Positions 44,789 through 53,394 of a stretch of 64,000 bases of DNA are shown piece by piece. The position numbers and the translations under genes are program-made. The notes under the pieces were generated by a model. That model saw only the letters and a program-made list of their open reading frames with translations, searched no databases and was not told the origin of the DNA. The stretch comes from Flavobacteriales bacterium (lineage in GTDB: Bacteria; Bacteroidota; Bacteroidia; Flavobacteriales_F; PHOS-HE28): contig JACJZJ010000003.1 of assembly GCA_020635675.1 (NCBI GenBank), forward strand, positions 310,001 to 374,000, given 5' to 3'. Position 1 is the stretch's first letter; each line of letters starts with the position of its first letter.

Positions 44789-46079
44789 ACAACGCTCCTA
44801 TGTGGTTCGCGGACCCCAGGAGGGAGATCCCCCCCAGCGTTGTTCCCGTGGTCGGGTCCAGGCGAACGATCGTTTGGCCGTCGAGGGCGAGCAACTCCCC
44901 GTTCGCAGCATCGTAGCAGATGCTCGACGCCGCTATTCCTGTGGCGATCGTGACCGCGCCATTATCCGCATAGGTGTATCGCACCAGTCGATCGGGCAAA
45001 GCCATGACCACCACACCAGTGGAGGTCCCTACTGCGTCCACGACCGGTTCTCCCGGGAACACCCGGGGTTCCCAGTTCGCTGAAAGGTCGAGCCTGTGGG
45101 CCTGGACCACGCCATCCCCGCTCCTGTTGCCGAACAACAACATCCAACCGTCACCCAGGGAAGAGAAGTACCGGACCGTCAGGTCACTTCCTGTGGACCC
45201 GATCAGCGCACCGCTCGAGGCTTGGTATCGCACGAGTCGGCGTGTGCCCGCATTGGGGTCGATCTGATCGGAGATCAGCTGGTCTTCGATGATGGTGGCG
45301 CGCCGTGATTCATGGTCCGGCATCGCATATGTCGTGAAGGCTACCGATCCCGTGGCTGCATGATACCCGGTGATCGCGCCCGAGCGAAAGGACGTCAGCA
45401 TCGGTCCGTTCCTGGGATGGTCAAGTGCGGTGATCCATGACTGGGGATCGTTGTTGGTATTTGCGATCTGCCATGCGACCCCAGCGGTGTTCACGTCGAC
45501 ACTGGTGATCGGGCCTGAAACGCTCCCAGCAATGACGAGACGTTGGTCGTTCGACGATAGGGCCATGCCTCCGAAATCCTGCGCCAGAAAGGTCCATTGC
45601 GTCACCTGATAAGTGCTGTCGATGCGTTGGACCTGGAGCGGCCCGGATCCTCCGATGGCGAACACCGCCTTTAGCCTCAGTGGAGCAGCGGTCAGTTGCA
45701 TGTGCACGTAAGCCCGTGTCTCCGTGGTCCCATCGCTCGCACGAACGATCAATGTCACCGGGCCGGAGGGCCATCGCTCATCCTCCACGCTCAGGTAGCG
45801 TTCCACCAGTGCGGAAGGCTCACCGACCTGGCCCCCGTCCGACGCAATGGCCAAGTGATCCGCGTTGAGCAGGGTGAACCCGACGCTTTCGACCAAGTGG
45901 TCGTCCTGCACCTGTACACGGACCAGGAAGCTCTGCGGCACTTGCAACATGGCGCCATCAACGGGTGCGATGATCGTGACGAGCGGTGGCGTACTGTCCC
46001 CGTCCTTCCTGCATGAGAGCAGGATACCCGCCGTGCAGGCGAACAGCAACGCGCGTTGTTGATCCCTGGCCTTCGCCAT
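44772..46079 (-). CDS. Predicted lipoprotein with beta-propeller-like repeats
   Basis: 435 aa. Signal peptide with lipobox GILLSC (Cys about 21), so it should be a lipoprotein. Residues about 30-130 look like an Ig-like domain (VTIIAPVDGAMLQVPQSFLV), a fold common in carbohydrate-binding or cell-surface proteins. The rest has repeated beta-rich units such as SSNDQRLVIAGSVSGPITSV and DAANGELLALDGQTIVRLDP, resembling quinoprotein or WD-like propeller blades without clear catalytic residues. Function unknown; binding or scaffold is a guess. A longer ATG 15 codons upstream exists, but the inner one gives a proper lipoprotein signal. Confidence 0.7.
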   Translation of the reverse strand: MAKARDQQRALLFACTAGILLSCRKDGDSTPPLVTIIAPVDGAMLQVPQSFLVRVQVQDDHLVESVGFTLLNADHLAIASDGGQVGEPSALVERYLSVEDERWPSGPVTLIVRASDGTTETRAYVHMQLTAAPLRLKAVFAIGGSGPLQVQRIDSTYQVTQWTFLAQDFGGMALSSNDQRLVIAGSVSGPITSVDVNTAGVAWQIANTNNDPQSWITALDHPRNGPMLTSFRSGAITGYHAATGSVAFTTYAMPDHESRRATIIEDQLISDQIDPNAGTRRLVRYQASSGALIGSTGSDLTVRYFSSLGDGWMLLFGNRSGDGVVQAHRLDLSANWEPRVFPGEPVVDAVGTSTGVVVMALPDRLVRYTYADNGAVTIATGIAASSICYDAANGELLALDGQTIVRLDPTTGTTLGGISLLGSANHIGALFNREP

Positions 46080-46170
46080 CCATTGTCCGGAAAGGCTTCG
46101 CGGACGTCGTCCTGGATTGTTCACAAACGCAATGTTAACGGAGTATGAATGACTCTGGTCCGCCGTTATC

Positions 46171-46199
46171 TTGTCCGTACGGACCGGCGCCTATTTTTG
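46171..46199 (+). promoter_or_regulatory. Promoter upstream of dnaB
   Basis: TTG (46171-46173), an 18-base spacer, then TATTTTTG (46192-46199), an exact -7 match. Leader to the preferred dnaB ATG would be about 25 bases. Confidence 0.55.
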
Positions 46200-46229
46200 G
46201 CCCCCCTCTCACTTCGCTCCTTCTTCCGA

Positions 46230-47750
46230 ATGACCGAACAAACGACCGTCCGAACCGATCGCAAACGCAGGACCAGCACGGGTTTTCTGGATCCGGCCAT
46301 GGTGCCGGGCAAATTGCCGCCGCAGGCACCCGAGCTGGAAGAGGCCGTGTTGGGAGCGATGATGTTGGAACGCAACGCGGTCAATGAGGCGATCGACATC
46401 CTTCGTCCGGAGAGCTTCTATGTGGACGCCCACAACAAGATCTTCGGAGCGATCCAGGGCCTGTTCCGCAGCGACAAGCCGATCGACATCCTCACGGTGA
46501 CCGAAGAACTGAGGAAGCGCGGAGAACTCGAGATCGTCGGAGGGCCCTTCTACATCAGTCAACTCACCAACAAGGTCGCCAGCAGTGCGAACGTCGAGTA
46601 CCATGCCCGCATCATCAGCCAAAAGCACATCCTCCGGGAGCTGATCCGGATCTCCGGCGAAACCATGGGGGACGCGTTCGATGAGACCGCGGACGTCTTT
46701 GACCTTCTGGACAAGACCGAACAGGAGCTCTACGCGATCACCAGTGGCAACCTCAAGCGGAACTACGAGCCGATGAGCGACCTGCTGCGCGACGCGATCA
46801 CGCAGATCGAAAGTGCCAAGCAAAGCACGGGAGGGGTCAGTGGAGTCCCCACCGGGTTCGTCAAGCTTGACAAGCTCACGGCTGGATGGCAAAGGAGCGA
46901 CATGGTCATCGTGGCCGCGCGACCGGGAATGGGTAAGACGGCCTTCGTTCTCAGCATGGCGCGGAACATCGCCGTGGAACACCGCCGGGCAGTGGCGGTG
47001 TTCAGCCTCGAGATGAGCAGCACGCAGTTGGTGACACGATTGATCGCCAGCGAGGCCGGCATTCCCTCGGAGAAATTGCGCAAGGGGGATCTGAACGATG
47101 CGGAGTTCGCCATCCTGCACCAGCATATCACCAAGCTGGACCAGGCCCCGATCTACATCGATGACACGCCTGCCCTGAACATATTCGAGCTCCGCGCCAA
47201 GTGTCGCCGTTTGAAGGCCCAGCACAACGTGGAGTTGATCGTGATCGACTACCTCCAGCTGATGACGACCGGTACCGATAACCGGAACGGCAATCGCGAG
47301 CAGGAGATCAGCAGCATCAGCCGCAGTATCAAGAGCATCGCCAAGGAGCTCGACGTGCCCATCATCGCGTTGAGCCAGTTGAGCCGTGCGGTGGAGACCC
47401 GTGGTGGCGACAAACGCCCGCAATTGAGCGATCTGCGCGAATCCGGGGCGATCGAACAGGACGCGGATCTCGTCTGTTTCCTTTATCGCCCGGAGTACTA
47501 CAAGATATATGAGGACCACTATGGCAGCACCCTCGGCATTGGCGAGGTGATCGTGGCCAAGCACCGCAACGGGGCACTGGACACCGTGCTGCTGCGGTTC
47601 ATCCCGGAGCTGGCTAAATTTGCGGACCTGGAGACCACACCGGTCCATTTCGACGTTGGAGGGGCCGGAGGCGAGGGGATGCGCACGATCACGCGTCCCA
47701 GCCGGATGAACGATGACCCCGATACGGACGACGATATCGCACCTTTTTGA
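46230..47750 (+). CDS. dnaB: Replicative DNA helicase
   Basis: 506-aa hexameric helicase that unwinds DNA ahead of the replisome. N-terminal DnaB domain (about 30-130; PQAPELEEAVLGAMMLERNA). RecA-like C-terminal domain with Walker A RPGMGKTAFV (231-240), then FSLEMSSTQLVTRLIASEAG, Walker B IVIDYLQLMT and arginine-finger region LSQLSRAVETRGGDKRPQLS. No intein: the motifs are uninterrupted. The ATG is chosen for the family N-terminus and because it lies just downstream of a good promoter; longer in-frame readings cross that promoter. Its 3' end overlaps the next gene by 38 bases. Confidence 0.96.
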   Translation: MTEQTTVRTDRKRRTSTGFLDPAMVPGKLPPQAPELEEAVLGAMMLERNAVNEAIDILRPESFYVDAHNKIFGAIQGLFRSDKPIDILTVTEELRKRGELEIVGGPFYISQLTNKVASSANVEYHARIISQKHILRELIRISGETMGDAFDETADVFDLLDKTEQELYAITSGNLKRNYEPMSDLLRDAITQIESAKQSTGGVSGVPTGFVKLDKLTAGWQRSDMVIVAARPGMGKTAFVLSMARNIAVEHRRAVAVFSLEMSSTQLVTRLIASEAGIPSEKLRKGDLNDAEFAILHQHITKLDQAPIYIDDTPALNIFELRAKCRRLKAQHNVELIVIDYLQLMTTGTDNRNGNREQEISSISRSIKSIAKELDVPIIALSQLSRAVETRGGDKRPQLSDLRESGAIEQDADLVCFLYRPEYYKIYEDHYGSTLGIGEVIVAKHRNGALDTVLLRFIPELAKFADLETTPVHFDVGGAGGEGMRTITRPSRMNDDPDTDDDIAPF

Positions 47751-49014
47751 CCGATCCCTCGGGACGGTCGTGCTCCTTTCCTTCATCCTATGCGGCCTGA
47801 CCGGGCAGGCCGCGAAGGTGCTGATACCGATGGATGGATCGCAACGCGACCACCTGAAGGCATATGGCATCGCGTACTGGGTGCTTCAGCAGGATGTCAC
47901 GGTCGAATGGCTGCTTAATTATCGCGGGGGCAGCTTCCTGATCGACGACTACAGGACCATTGAGCAGGAATGCACCATCCGCGGGGTGACCTACCAGGTG
48001 ATCGCGGACGCGCAGGCCGACAACATCCTTGCCCAGATCGCCGATCCCGAGGTCAATATGGAAATGGTGAAGCTGGAGAAGGCACCGAGGATCGCTGTCT
48101 ATGCGCCGACCTCCTTCCAACCCTGGGACGATGCGGTGGCTCTCGTCATGACCTATGCGGAGATCCCCTATACGCGGATCTACGACGAGGAGGTCATCTC
48201 CGGCACGCTTCCTCAATACGACTGGTTGCACCTGCACCATGAGGACTTCACCGGTCAATACGGCAAATTCTACGGTCACTACCGGAACGCTCCCTGGTAT
48301 CAGGCGCAAGTGAAGGAGGCTGAGGAAATGGCCGCCAGACTGGGGTTCGCCAAGGTGAGCCAGATGAAGCTCGCGGTCGCCCTGAAGATCCGTGACTATG
48401 TGGCCGGTGGGGGCTACCTGTTCACCATGTGCTCGGGAACCGATTCCTATGACATCGCACTGTCGGCTGAAGGTGTGGACATCTGTGCACCTGAGTTCGA
48501 TCATGACCCCATCGATCCGAACTGCCAGGCCCTGATCGATTTCGACCGGACCTTCGCCTTCCGTGACTTCAGGCTGGTCACGGACCCCATGGTGTACGAA
48601 TTCTCGAACATCGATGCCACGGATATCCATCAAACGATCGGCCAGACAAGGGATTTCTTCACGCTCTTCGACTTCAGCGCGAAGTGGGATATCGTGCCGA
48701 CGATGCTTTGCCAGGACCACGAGCAGGTGATCAAGGGCTTCATGGGGCAGACCACCGCTTTCCGAAAGGGACTCGTGAAGCCGAACGTGACCATCATGGG
48801 CGAGAACAAAGCACAGGGAACGGTGAAGTACATTCATGGTGAATTCGGCCTCGGCCAATGGACCTTCTATGGTGGGCACGACCCGGAGGATTATCAGCAC
48901 ATGGTGGGTGACCCTCCGACGGATCTCGGTCTCCACCCCAATTCGCCCGGCTACCGGTTGATCCTGAACAACATTCTCTTTCCCGCGGCCAGGAAGCGCA
49001 AGCAGAAGACCTAG
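47713..49014 (+). CDS. Exported conserved Bacteroidota protein (often named asparagine synthetase B)
   Basis: 433 aa. The N-terminus VVLLSFILCGLTGQAAKVLI looks like a signal peptide, so it is probably periplasmic or surface-exposed. Conserved core: AKVLIPMDGSQRDHLKAYGI, LLNYRGGSFLIDDY and GGGYLFTMCSGTDSYDIALS. Databases often label relatives asparagine synthetase B, but I see neither an N-terminal catalytic cysteine, nor an ATP-pyrophosphatase SGGxDS motif, and the leader contradicts a cytosolic synthase. The middle (APRIAVYAPTSFQPWDDAVA) resembles a class I glutamine-amidotransferase-like fold, so a degenerate or binding-only version is possible. It overlaps dnaB by 38 bases, with a later GTG also possible. 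Confidence 0.7.
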   Translation: MTPIRTTISHLFDRSLGTVVLLSFILCGLTGQAAKVLIPMDGSQRDHLKAYGIAYWVLQQDVTVEWLLNYRGGSFLIDDYRTIEQECTIRGVTYQVIADAQADNILAQIADPEVNMEMVKLEKAPRIAVYAPTSFQPWDDAVALVMTYAEIPYTRIYDEEVISGTLPQYDWLHLHHEDFTGQYGKFYGHYRNAPWYQAQVKEAEEMAARLGFAKVSQMKLAVALKIRDYVAGGGYLFTMCSGTDSYDIALSAEGVDICAPEFDHDPIDPNCQALIDFDRTFAFRDFRLVTDPMVYEFSNIDATDIHQTIGQTRDFFTLFDFSAKWDIVPTMLCQDHEQVIKGFMGQTTAFRKGLVKPNVTIMGENKAQGTVKYIHGEFGLGQWTFYGGHDPEDYQHMVGDPPTDLGLHPNSPGYRLILNNILFPAARKRKQKT

Positions 49015-49048
49015 CGCATGGTGGATCAGGGGAACCTATTTTGGTCCC

Positions 49049-49732
49049 ATGAGGTCCACCTTCATCCTACCGCCCTTGCTCCTTTGCACGGCTTGTGGTC
49101 CCAGTAGCGCGCCTTCGGTCGCGGAGCCTTCGGTGGAACAGGTCACGCTCACCGTTGTTCCCGCCCACTACCAGGGAAGATCGGCATGCCCGACCGGTGG
49201 CGACACCCTGGTGGACCTTCAGTTGTGGGGATTCGGCGGGTGCCTGATGATGGACCGATGCGCGATGGATCCCGAGCAGGATGCCATTCGCTGGGGGCGC
49301 TGGCGTTCGGATGATCAGGGTGGGGTGGAGGTGTCACTGTCAGGTGGAACGGTGATCCGTCATTTCCGTCCCACCGGCGATGGTGCGCTCACGGCCGACG
49401 GGGATCCCGTAGGAACCCTGGAATTGGTTCCGGGTCAACTCATTCCGCGGCTGGTGCGGTCCGCAAAGGGCACCTTCTATCAGCCGCGACCCCGTGTCTG
49501 GCATTTCCGGGAATGTGCCAGTGGCAGGGAATTCCTTGTGCGCTTCGCTCCCCAGGCGGCAGATATCGAGAGTGCCTTCGAAGAAGCCGGCGGTGAGCCT
49601 GCGCAAGGGTTGGTGGTCGAATTGGGAGGGAGCCTGGCGCCCACGGGTCTCGATGATGAACAGGGGCAGGTGGTCCTCATGACGATAGAGCATTGGGCAC
49701 GGTTCTTTCCGAAAGAACGGTGCCCGAACTAG
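49049..49732 (+). CDS. Predicted lipoprotein, weakly NlpE-like
   Basis: 227 aa. Lipoprotein signal ending LLLCTAC (lipidated Cys about 16). The N-terminal domain (about 30-130) has the spacing of a small beta-barrel: paired cysteines in GFGGCLMMDRC, GRWRSDDQGGVEVSLSGG and GALTADGDPVGTLEL. That is reminiscent of NlpE or META-like domains but lacks the NlpE CxxC pair. The C-terminal 80 residues are not recognised. Function unknown. TATTTTG at 49037-49043, a -7 element one base short, lies just upstream of the ATG. Confidence 0.6.
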   Translation: MRSTFILPPLLLCTACGPSSAPSVAEPSVEQVTLTVVPAHYQGRSACPTGGDTLVDLQLWGFGGCLMMDRCAMDPEQDAIRWGRWRSDDQGGVEVSLSGGTVIRHFRPTGDGALTADGDPVGTLELVPGQLIPRLVRSAKGTFYQPRPRVWHFRECASGREFLVRFAPQAADIESAFEEAGGEPAQGLVVELGGSLAPTGLDDEQGQVVLMTIEHWARFFPKERCPN

Positions 49733-49749
49733 GGGCCGGAACGCTTTAC

Positions 49750-49757
49750 TAGTTTTG
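49750..49757 (+). promoter_or_regulatory. Bacteroidota -7 element upstream of the DUF5606 gene
   Basis: TAGTTTTG, an exact TAnnTTTG match, 15 bases before the ATG. Confidence 0.5.
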
Positions 49758-49772
49758 TCCAGTTTCGTTCGC

Positions 49773-50345
49773 ATGGACCTTTCCAAGATCATCTCCGTTG
49801 CCGGCAAGCCCGGCCTTTACCGCGTGGTGGCCCAGGGTCGACAGGCCGTCATTGCCGAGTCGCTCATTGATGGGAAACGCATTCCTGTTCATGCCTCGCT
49901 GCGTGTGAGCTCGCTGGACGAGATCAGCATGTTCACCACCAATGAGGATGTCCCGCTCAAGGACGTGCTGGAGAAGCTGTACGCCAAGAACGGCGGAAAG
50001 AGCGCCGCCGATCCGAAAGGCGATGAGGGGTCCCTTTGGAAGGCCCTTGGTGACGTGCTGCCCGATATGGACCGTGATAGGATCTACGCCAGCGATCTGC
50101 GCAAGCTTTTTTCCTGGTACGAGCTCCTCTTGAATTCCGGAGACCTCAAGCCGACAGAAGCACAGGAGGACGGTGCAGGTCAAAAGGATGATGGCAAGCA
50201 GGCCGACAAGTCTCCCAAGAAGAGCGGAGAACGACCTGCGAAGCACAAGGCCTCCGGACAGAAAAAGAAACCGGCAGCTGCGAAGCCCGCTGGTTCGAAG
50301 GCGAAAAGCACCACCGTGCGCAAGTCGGCGCAACGAGGGAGTTGA
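49773..50345 (+). CDS. DUF5606-domain protein with lysine/alanine-rich tail
   Basis: 190 aa. Residues 1-125 are the DUF5606 domain found in Bacteroidota: MDLSKIISVAGKPGLYRVVA, then EKLYAKNGGKSAADP and DRIYASDLRKLFSWYELLL. The function is unknown; it looks like a small cytoplasmic RNA- or protein-binding module, which is a guess. Residues about 127-190 form a low-complexity basic tail (KPAAAKPAGSKAKSTTVRKS) like histone H1 or HU-type tails. The ATG is chosen for the conserved N-terminus and lies just after a -7 element. About 110 bases separate it from the multihaem cytochrome. Confidence 0.8.
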   Translation: MDLSKIISVAGKPGLYRVVAQGRQAVIAESLIDGKRIPVHASLRVSSLDEISMFTTNEDVPLKDVLEKLYAKNGGKSAADPKGDEGSLWKALGDVLPDMDRDRIYASDLRKLFSWYELLLNSGDLKPTEAQEDGAGQKDDGKQADKSPKKSGERPAKHKASGQKKKPAAAKPAGSKAKSTTVRKSAQRGS

Positions 50346-50454
50346 CCCCGTATTCTGGCCGTCAGCGTTCGAACAATGGGGGCGAGGAACCTGTTCCACA
50401 TCATGCGCATGGTGCAGGTGGTCCCCTAAATTGCGGCCGTTCCCATTCGTTGCC

Positions 50455-52425
50455 ATGAGGAGATCATCCGCCTCGTTCGTCCGTACCGTCGTGATCGCAG
50501 GGTCGATCGGGCTGGTCCTTCTATCCATCGCGTGGGCCGATGGTGGCCCTCCTGTGGCACATGCATACCACACCTCGGCCGAATTGGCGGCCTTTCGCGC
50601 CGGAGGGAACATCCTGACCTATGCCGAGAACACCTATTTCAAGGGAAGCGGCAATTGTGAAGGATGCCATGGGCATGACTTCCAGAACCATAGCATGTTG
50701 GACGACCAGGGCAAGGATGTGAACGTGGTGGACGACTGGCGCAGCACGATGATGGCGAACAGCGCGCGCGACCCGCTCTGGCGCGCGAAAGTGAGCCATG
50801 AAGGCCTGGTGAATCCCGCCCATCAGGCTGCATTGGAGGACAAATGCACCAGTTGTCATGCGCCGTCAGGACGCCATGACAAACACCTCACGGGCGGTGG
50901 CTTGTATTCCATCGCCGAACTGGAACAGGATCCGATCGGCCTTGACGGGGTGTCCTGCGTCCCCTGCCACATCCAATCCCCGGATAGCGTGGGCAAGCTC
51001 TTCAGCGGGAACATGAAATTCGACACTTTGGGACGACCACTGTACGGACCCTACGACAACGTGTTCGGTGCGCCCATGTCGGCGTTCATCGGCTATGAGC
51101 CACTGTACAGTGCGCATATCCTGGACGGGGGCCTTTGCGCCAGCTGCCATACGTTGATCACGGAGACCGCGGATCTGAGCGGCAATCTGACCGGAGGGGA
51201 GTTCGTGGAGCAGGCCACCTACCATGAATGGGTGAACAGTACGTTCAATACTGACAACAATCCGAACGGTATCAGTTGTCAGGGTTGCCATGTTCCGCAG
51301 ATCCCTGATTCGGTGGTGATCTCGGCCAACTATCTCTTCCTGGAGGGTCGCTCCCCGTTCGGCCTTCACCATTTCGCCGGCGCGAACACCTTCATGCTCA
51401 AGGTGCTCCGCGATCATATCAGTGAACTGGACCTCACCGCCAGCGAAGCGCAGTTCGACAGCACGATCGACCGCACCACCCGCATGCTGCAATCGCACAG
51501 TCTCCTTTTGAACGCGACCACTGCGTACCGGACGGCGGATACGGTCTTCGTGGATGTCGAACTGGTCAATCTGGCCGGACACAAGTTCCCCTCCGGATAT
51601 CCGGCTCGCAGGCTGTTCGTCGAATTGCTCGCCGTGGACCCGGGTACCGGCGACACCTTGTTCAGGTCGGGAGGTTTTGATGCGGACAACGAGGTCTTGG
51701 GACACGACCCCTCCTATGAACCGCACTACGATGTGATCACGGCCCCCGACCAGGCCCAGATCTATGAAATGGTCATGGGTGATGTGAACGGCGACAAGAC
51801 GACCGTACTCGAACGAGCTGCGGCTCCTCTCAAGGACAATAGATTGCTGCCCGCCGGCTTTAGTACGGGACACTTCGCCTATGACACGACACTGATAGCG
51901 GGAGTGCCAACGACCGACATGGATTTCGGTCGTGATGGTCAGGGTGATGAGGGAAGCGGTTCGGACATCGTGCACTACCACGTGCCTCTGGGGGGCTTCG
52001 TGGGTGCGGTCCAGATCACGGCACGGGCGTGGTACCAGTCAGTACCGCCGAAGTGGCTGGAGGAGATGTTCATGTATAGCAGCGCACCGATCGACTCCTT
52101 CCAGACCATGTATACGGACGCGGATGGCAAGCCTTTGCTGGTCAAGGAGGTCCAATACACGGACCTCACGGTAGGCATCGACGGGTATATGGAGCTCGGT
52201 GTGCGGATCTTCCCGAACCCCTCGACCACTGGCCGGATCCATATCGAGGGTCTAGGTGCCAACGTCCTGGGGGTCCGTGTGCTGGACGGCCAAGGTCGGA
52301 CGGTCCAGGAGCCCTTGGTCCGGCGCGGCCAAAGGTGGCTCGATATCCAGGTGGCGCCCGGTACGTATCTCGTGGTATTCCTGACCAAGGACCGTCCGAT
52401 CGTCCACAAGGTGGTGGTGCTCTGA
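50455..52425 (+). CDS. Five-haem c-type cytochrome with T9SS type A sorting domain
   Basis: 656 aa. Signal peptide (about 7-28). Five CxxCH haem-binding motifs: CEGCH (68-72), CTSCH (131-135), CVPCH (168-172), CASCH (228-232) and CQGCH (275-279). The haem domain (about 60-300) resembles multihaem cytochromes of the c554/c552 class. A beta-rich middle follows (about 300-560), then a T9SS type A domain starting LGVRIFPNPSTTGRIHIEGL. It should be matured in the periplasm and then exported through T9SS, placing haem on the cell surface. The ATG gives the signal peptide. A TAAATTGC element (50427-50434) precedes it. Confidence 0.88.
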   Translation: MRRSSASFVRTVVIAGSIGLVLLSIAWADGGPPVAHAYHTSAELAAFRAGGNILTYAENTYFKGSGNCEGCHGHDFQNHSMLDDQGKDVNVVDDWRSTMMANSARDPLWRAKVSHEGLVNPAHQAALEDKCTSCHAPSGRHDKHLTGGGLYSIAELEQDPIGLDGVSCVPCHIQSPDSVGKLFSGNMKFDTLGRPLYGPYDNVFGAPMSAFIGYEPLYSAHILDGGLCASCHTLITETADLSGNLTGGEFVEQATYHEWVNSTFNTDNNPNGISCQGCHVPQIPDSVVISANYLFLEGRSPFGLHHFAGANTFMLKVLRDHISELDLTASEAQFDSTIDRTTRMLQSHSLLLNATTAYRTADTVFVDVELVNLAGHKFPSGYPARRLFVELLAVDPGTGDTLFRSGGFDADNEVLGHDPSYEPHYDVITAPDQAQIYEMVMGDVNGDKTTVLERAAAPLKDNRLLPAGFSTGHFAYDTTLIAGVPTTDMDFGRDGQGDEGSGSDIVHYHVPLGGFVGAVQITARAWYQSVPPKWLEEMFMYSSAPIDSFQTMYTDADGKPLLVKEVQYTDLTVGIDGYMELGVRIFPNPSTTGRIHIEGLGANVLGVRVLDGQGRTVQEPLVRRGQRWLDIQVAPGTYLVVFLTKDRPIVHKVVVL

Positions 52426-52491
52426 CCGAACACGCGCAAGCGTAACCAGGGGAAAGATCCCACGTAACAGCCTTATCTCATCTTGCGCGCC

Positions 52492-53388
52492 ATGTTGCGT
52501 CACGCGGTCCGCCGCTATCCGGTCATAGCGTTCATAACGCTGACACTGGGCTTCCAACTCTCCATTGTTCTGATCGCAGCGGCCCTTCTCCCTCCGGGGA
52601 CGCATTTGCATGCCCTTCCGAAGGCCCATATGGTCTTCCGGATGCGGGTCTTCGGCCCCTTGCTCTTCGCGATAGCCATCACGGCCTACCTCGAGGGGAT
52701 GCCCGGGATCCGCAACTTGTTCGCCGCGTTCCTCAATTGGAAGGTACCGGCGAGCTGGTACGCCCTGGCATTCTCTTGGAAGTTCATCGTGACCTATGTC
52801 GGGATGGCCGCGGTCGCTCTTCTGGGACTGGCGCATTGGCCGGGGTTCGTGACCGAGGATTTCTTCATTCCCCTGATGAAGAACATGCCCTTCATCGTTG
52901 GGATAGCGATCGTCGAGGAGACCTCGTGGATGAAATTTGCCGTGACCCGGTTGCAGGAGAAGTACAGTGCCTTTCGGAGCTGTCTGGTGGTGGGGCTTTG
53001 CTGGGGTTGTTGGTACCTGCCCATGTTGATCCTGGGGGAGGGCGTTCCCGACGGCATTCCTTGGCCGGTGTTCCTGCTGAGCATGTTCAGTCTGACGGTG
53101 GTGCTTGGCTGGGTATACAATGAGACCCGCAGCGGGCTGGTCCTATTGGTGATGCAGATCGTGAGCAACTGCGCGTTCTTCATCGTTCCGGTGCTTCCGG
53201 CCTGGTGGGGAGGCGATCCGACCTATGTCGTCGCGTTCGTGATCGCTTTCACAGTGATCGCGCTCCTTGTCGTCTGGCGAGCCGGCCCCGAAAACCTGTC
53301 GAGCCGCGTTCGGGCCACTTGGAGCGGACGCTCCCCTACCGGCCGCACCTTTCCGGAGAAGCGGACCATGCTGCGCAGGGCGGCTTGA
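52492..53388 (+). CDS. CPBP-family-like membrane protein lacking catalytic residues
   Basis: 298 aa with about eight membrane helices. The region from 135 to 230 aligns by eye with CPBP (CAAX/Abi) intramembrane proteases: VEETSWMKFAVTRLQ, GLCWGCWYLP and SGLVLLVMQIVSN. The three sites normally needed are changed: the Arg of EExxxR is Met147, the motif-2 His is Tyr175 and the motif-3 His is Gln222. If the alignment is right, it is inactive as a protease and may act as a membrane chaperone or scaffold. It lies between the multihaem cytochrome and the cupredoxin. The ATG is preferred over a TTG 3 codons upstream. Confidence 0.65.
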   Translation: MLRHAVRRYPVIAFITLTLGFQLSIVLIAAALLPPGTHLHALPKAHMVFRMRVFGPLLFAIAITAYLEGMPGIRNLFAAFLNWKVPASWYALAFSWKFIVTYVGMAAVALLGLAHWPGFVTEDFFIPLMKNMPFIVGIAIVEETSWMKFAVTRLQEKYSAFRSCLVVGLCWGCWYLPMLILGEGVPDGIPWPVFLLSMFSLTVVLGWVYNETRSGLVLLVMQIVSNCAFFIVPVLPAWWGGDPTYVVAFVIAFTVIALLVVWRAGPENLSSRVRATWSGRSPTGRTFPEKRTMLRRAA

Positions 53389-53394
53389 CCGGGC

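Noticed and set aside
46209..47870. Minus-strand frame (553 codons) opposite dnaB
   Set aside because: dnaB on the plus strand has all helicase motifs in order; the opposite frame is a by-product of codon bias.
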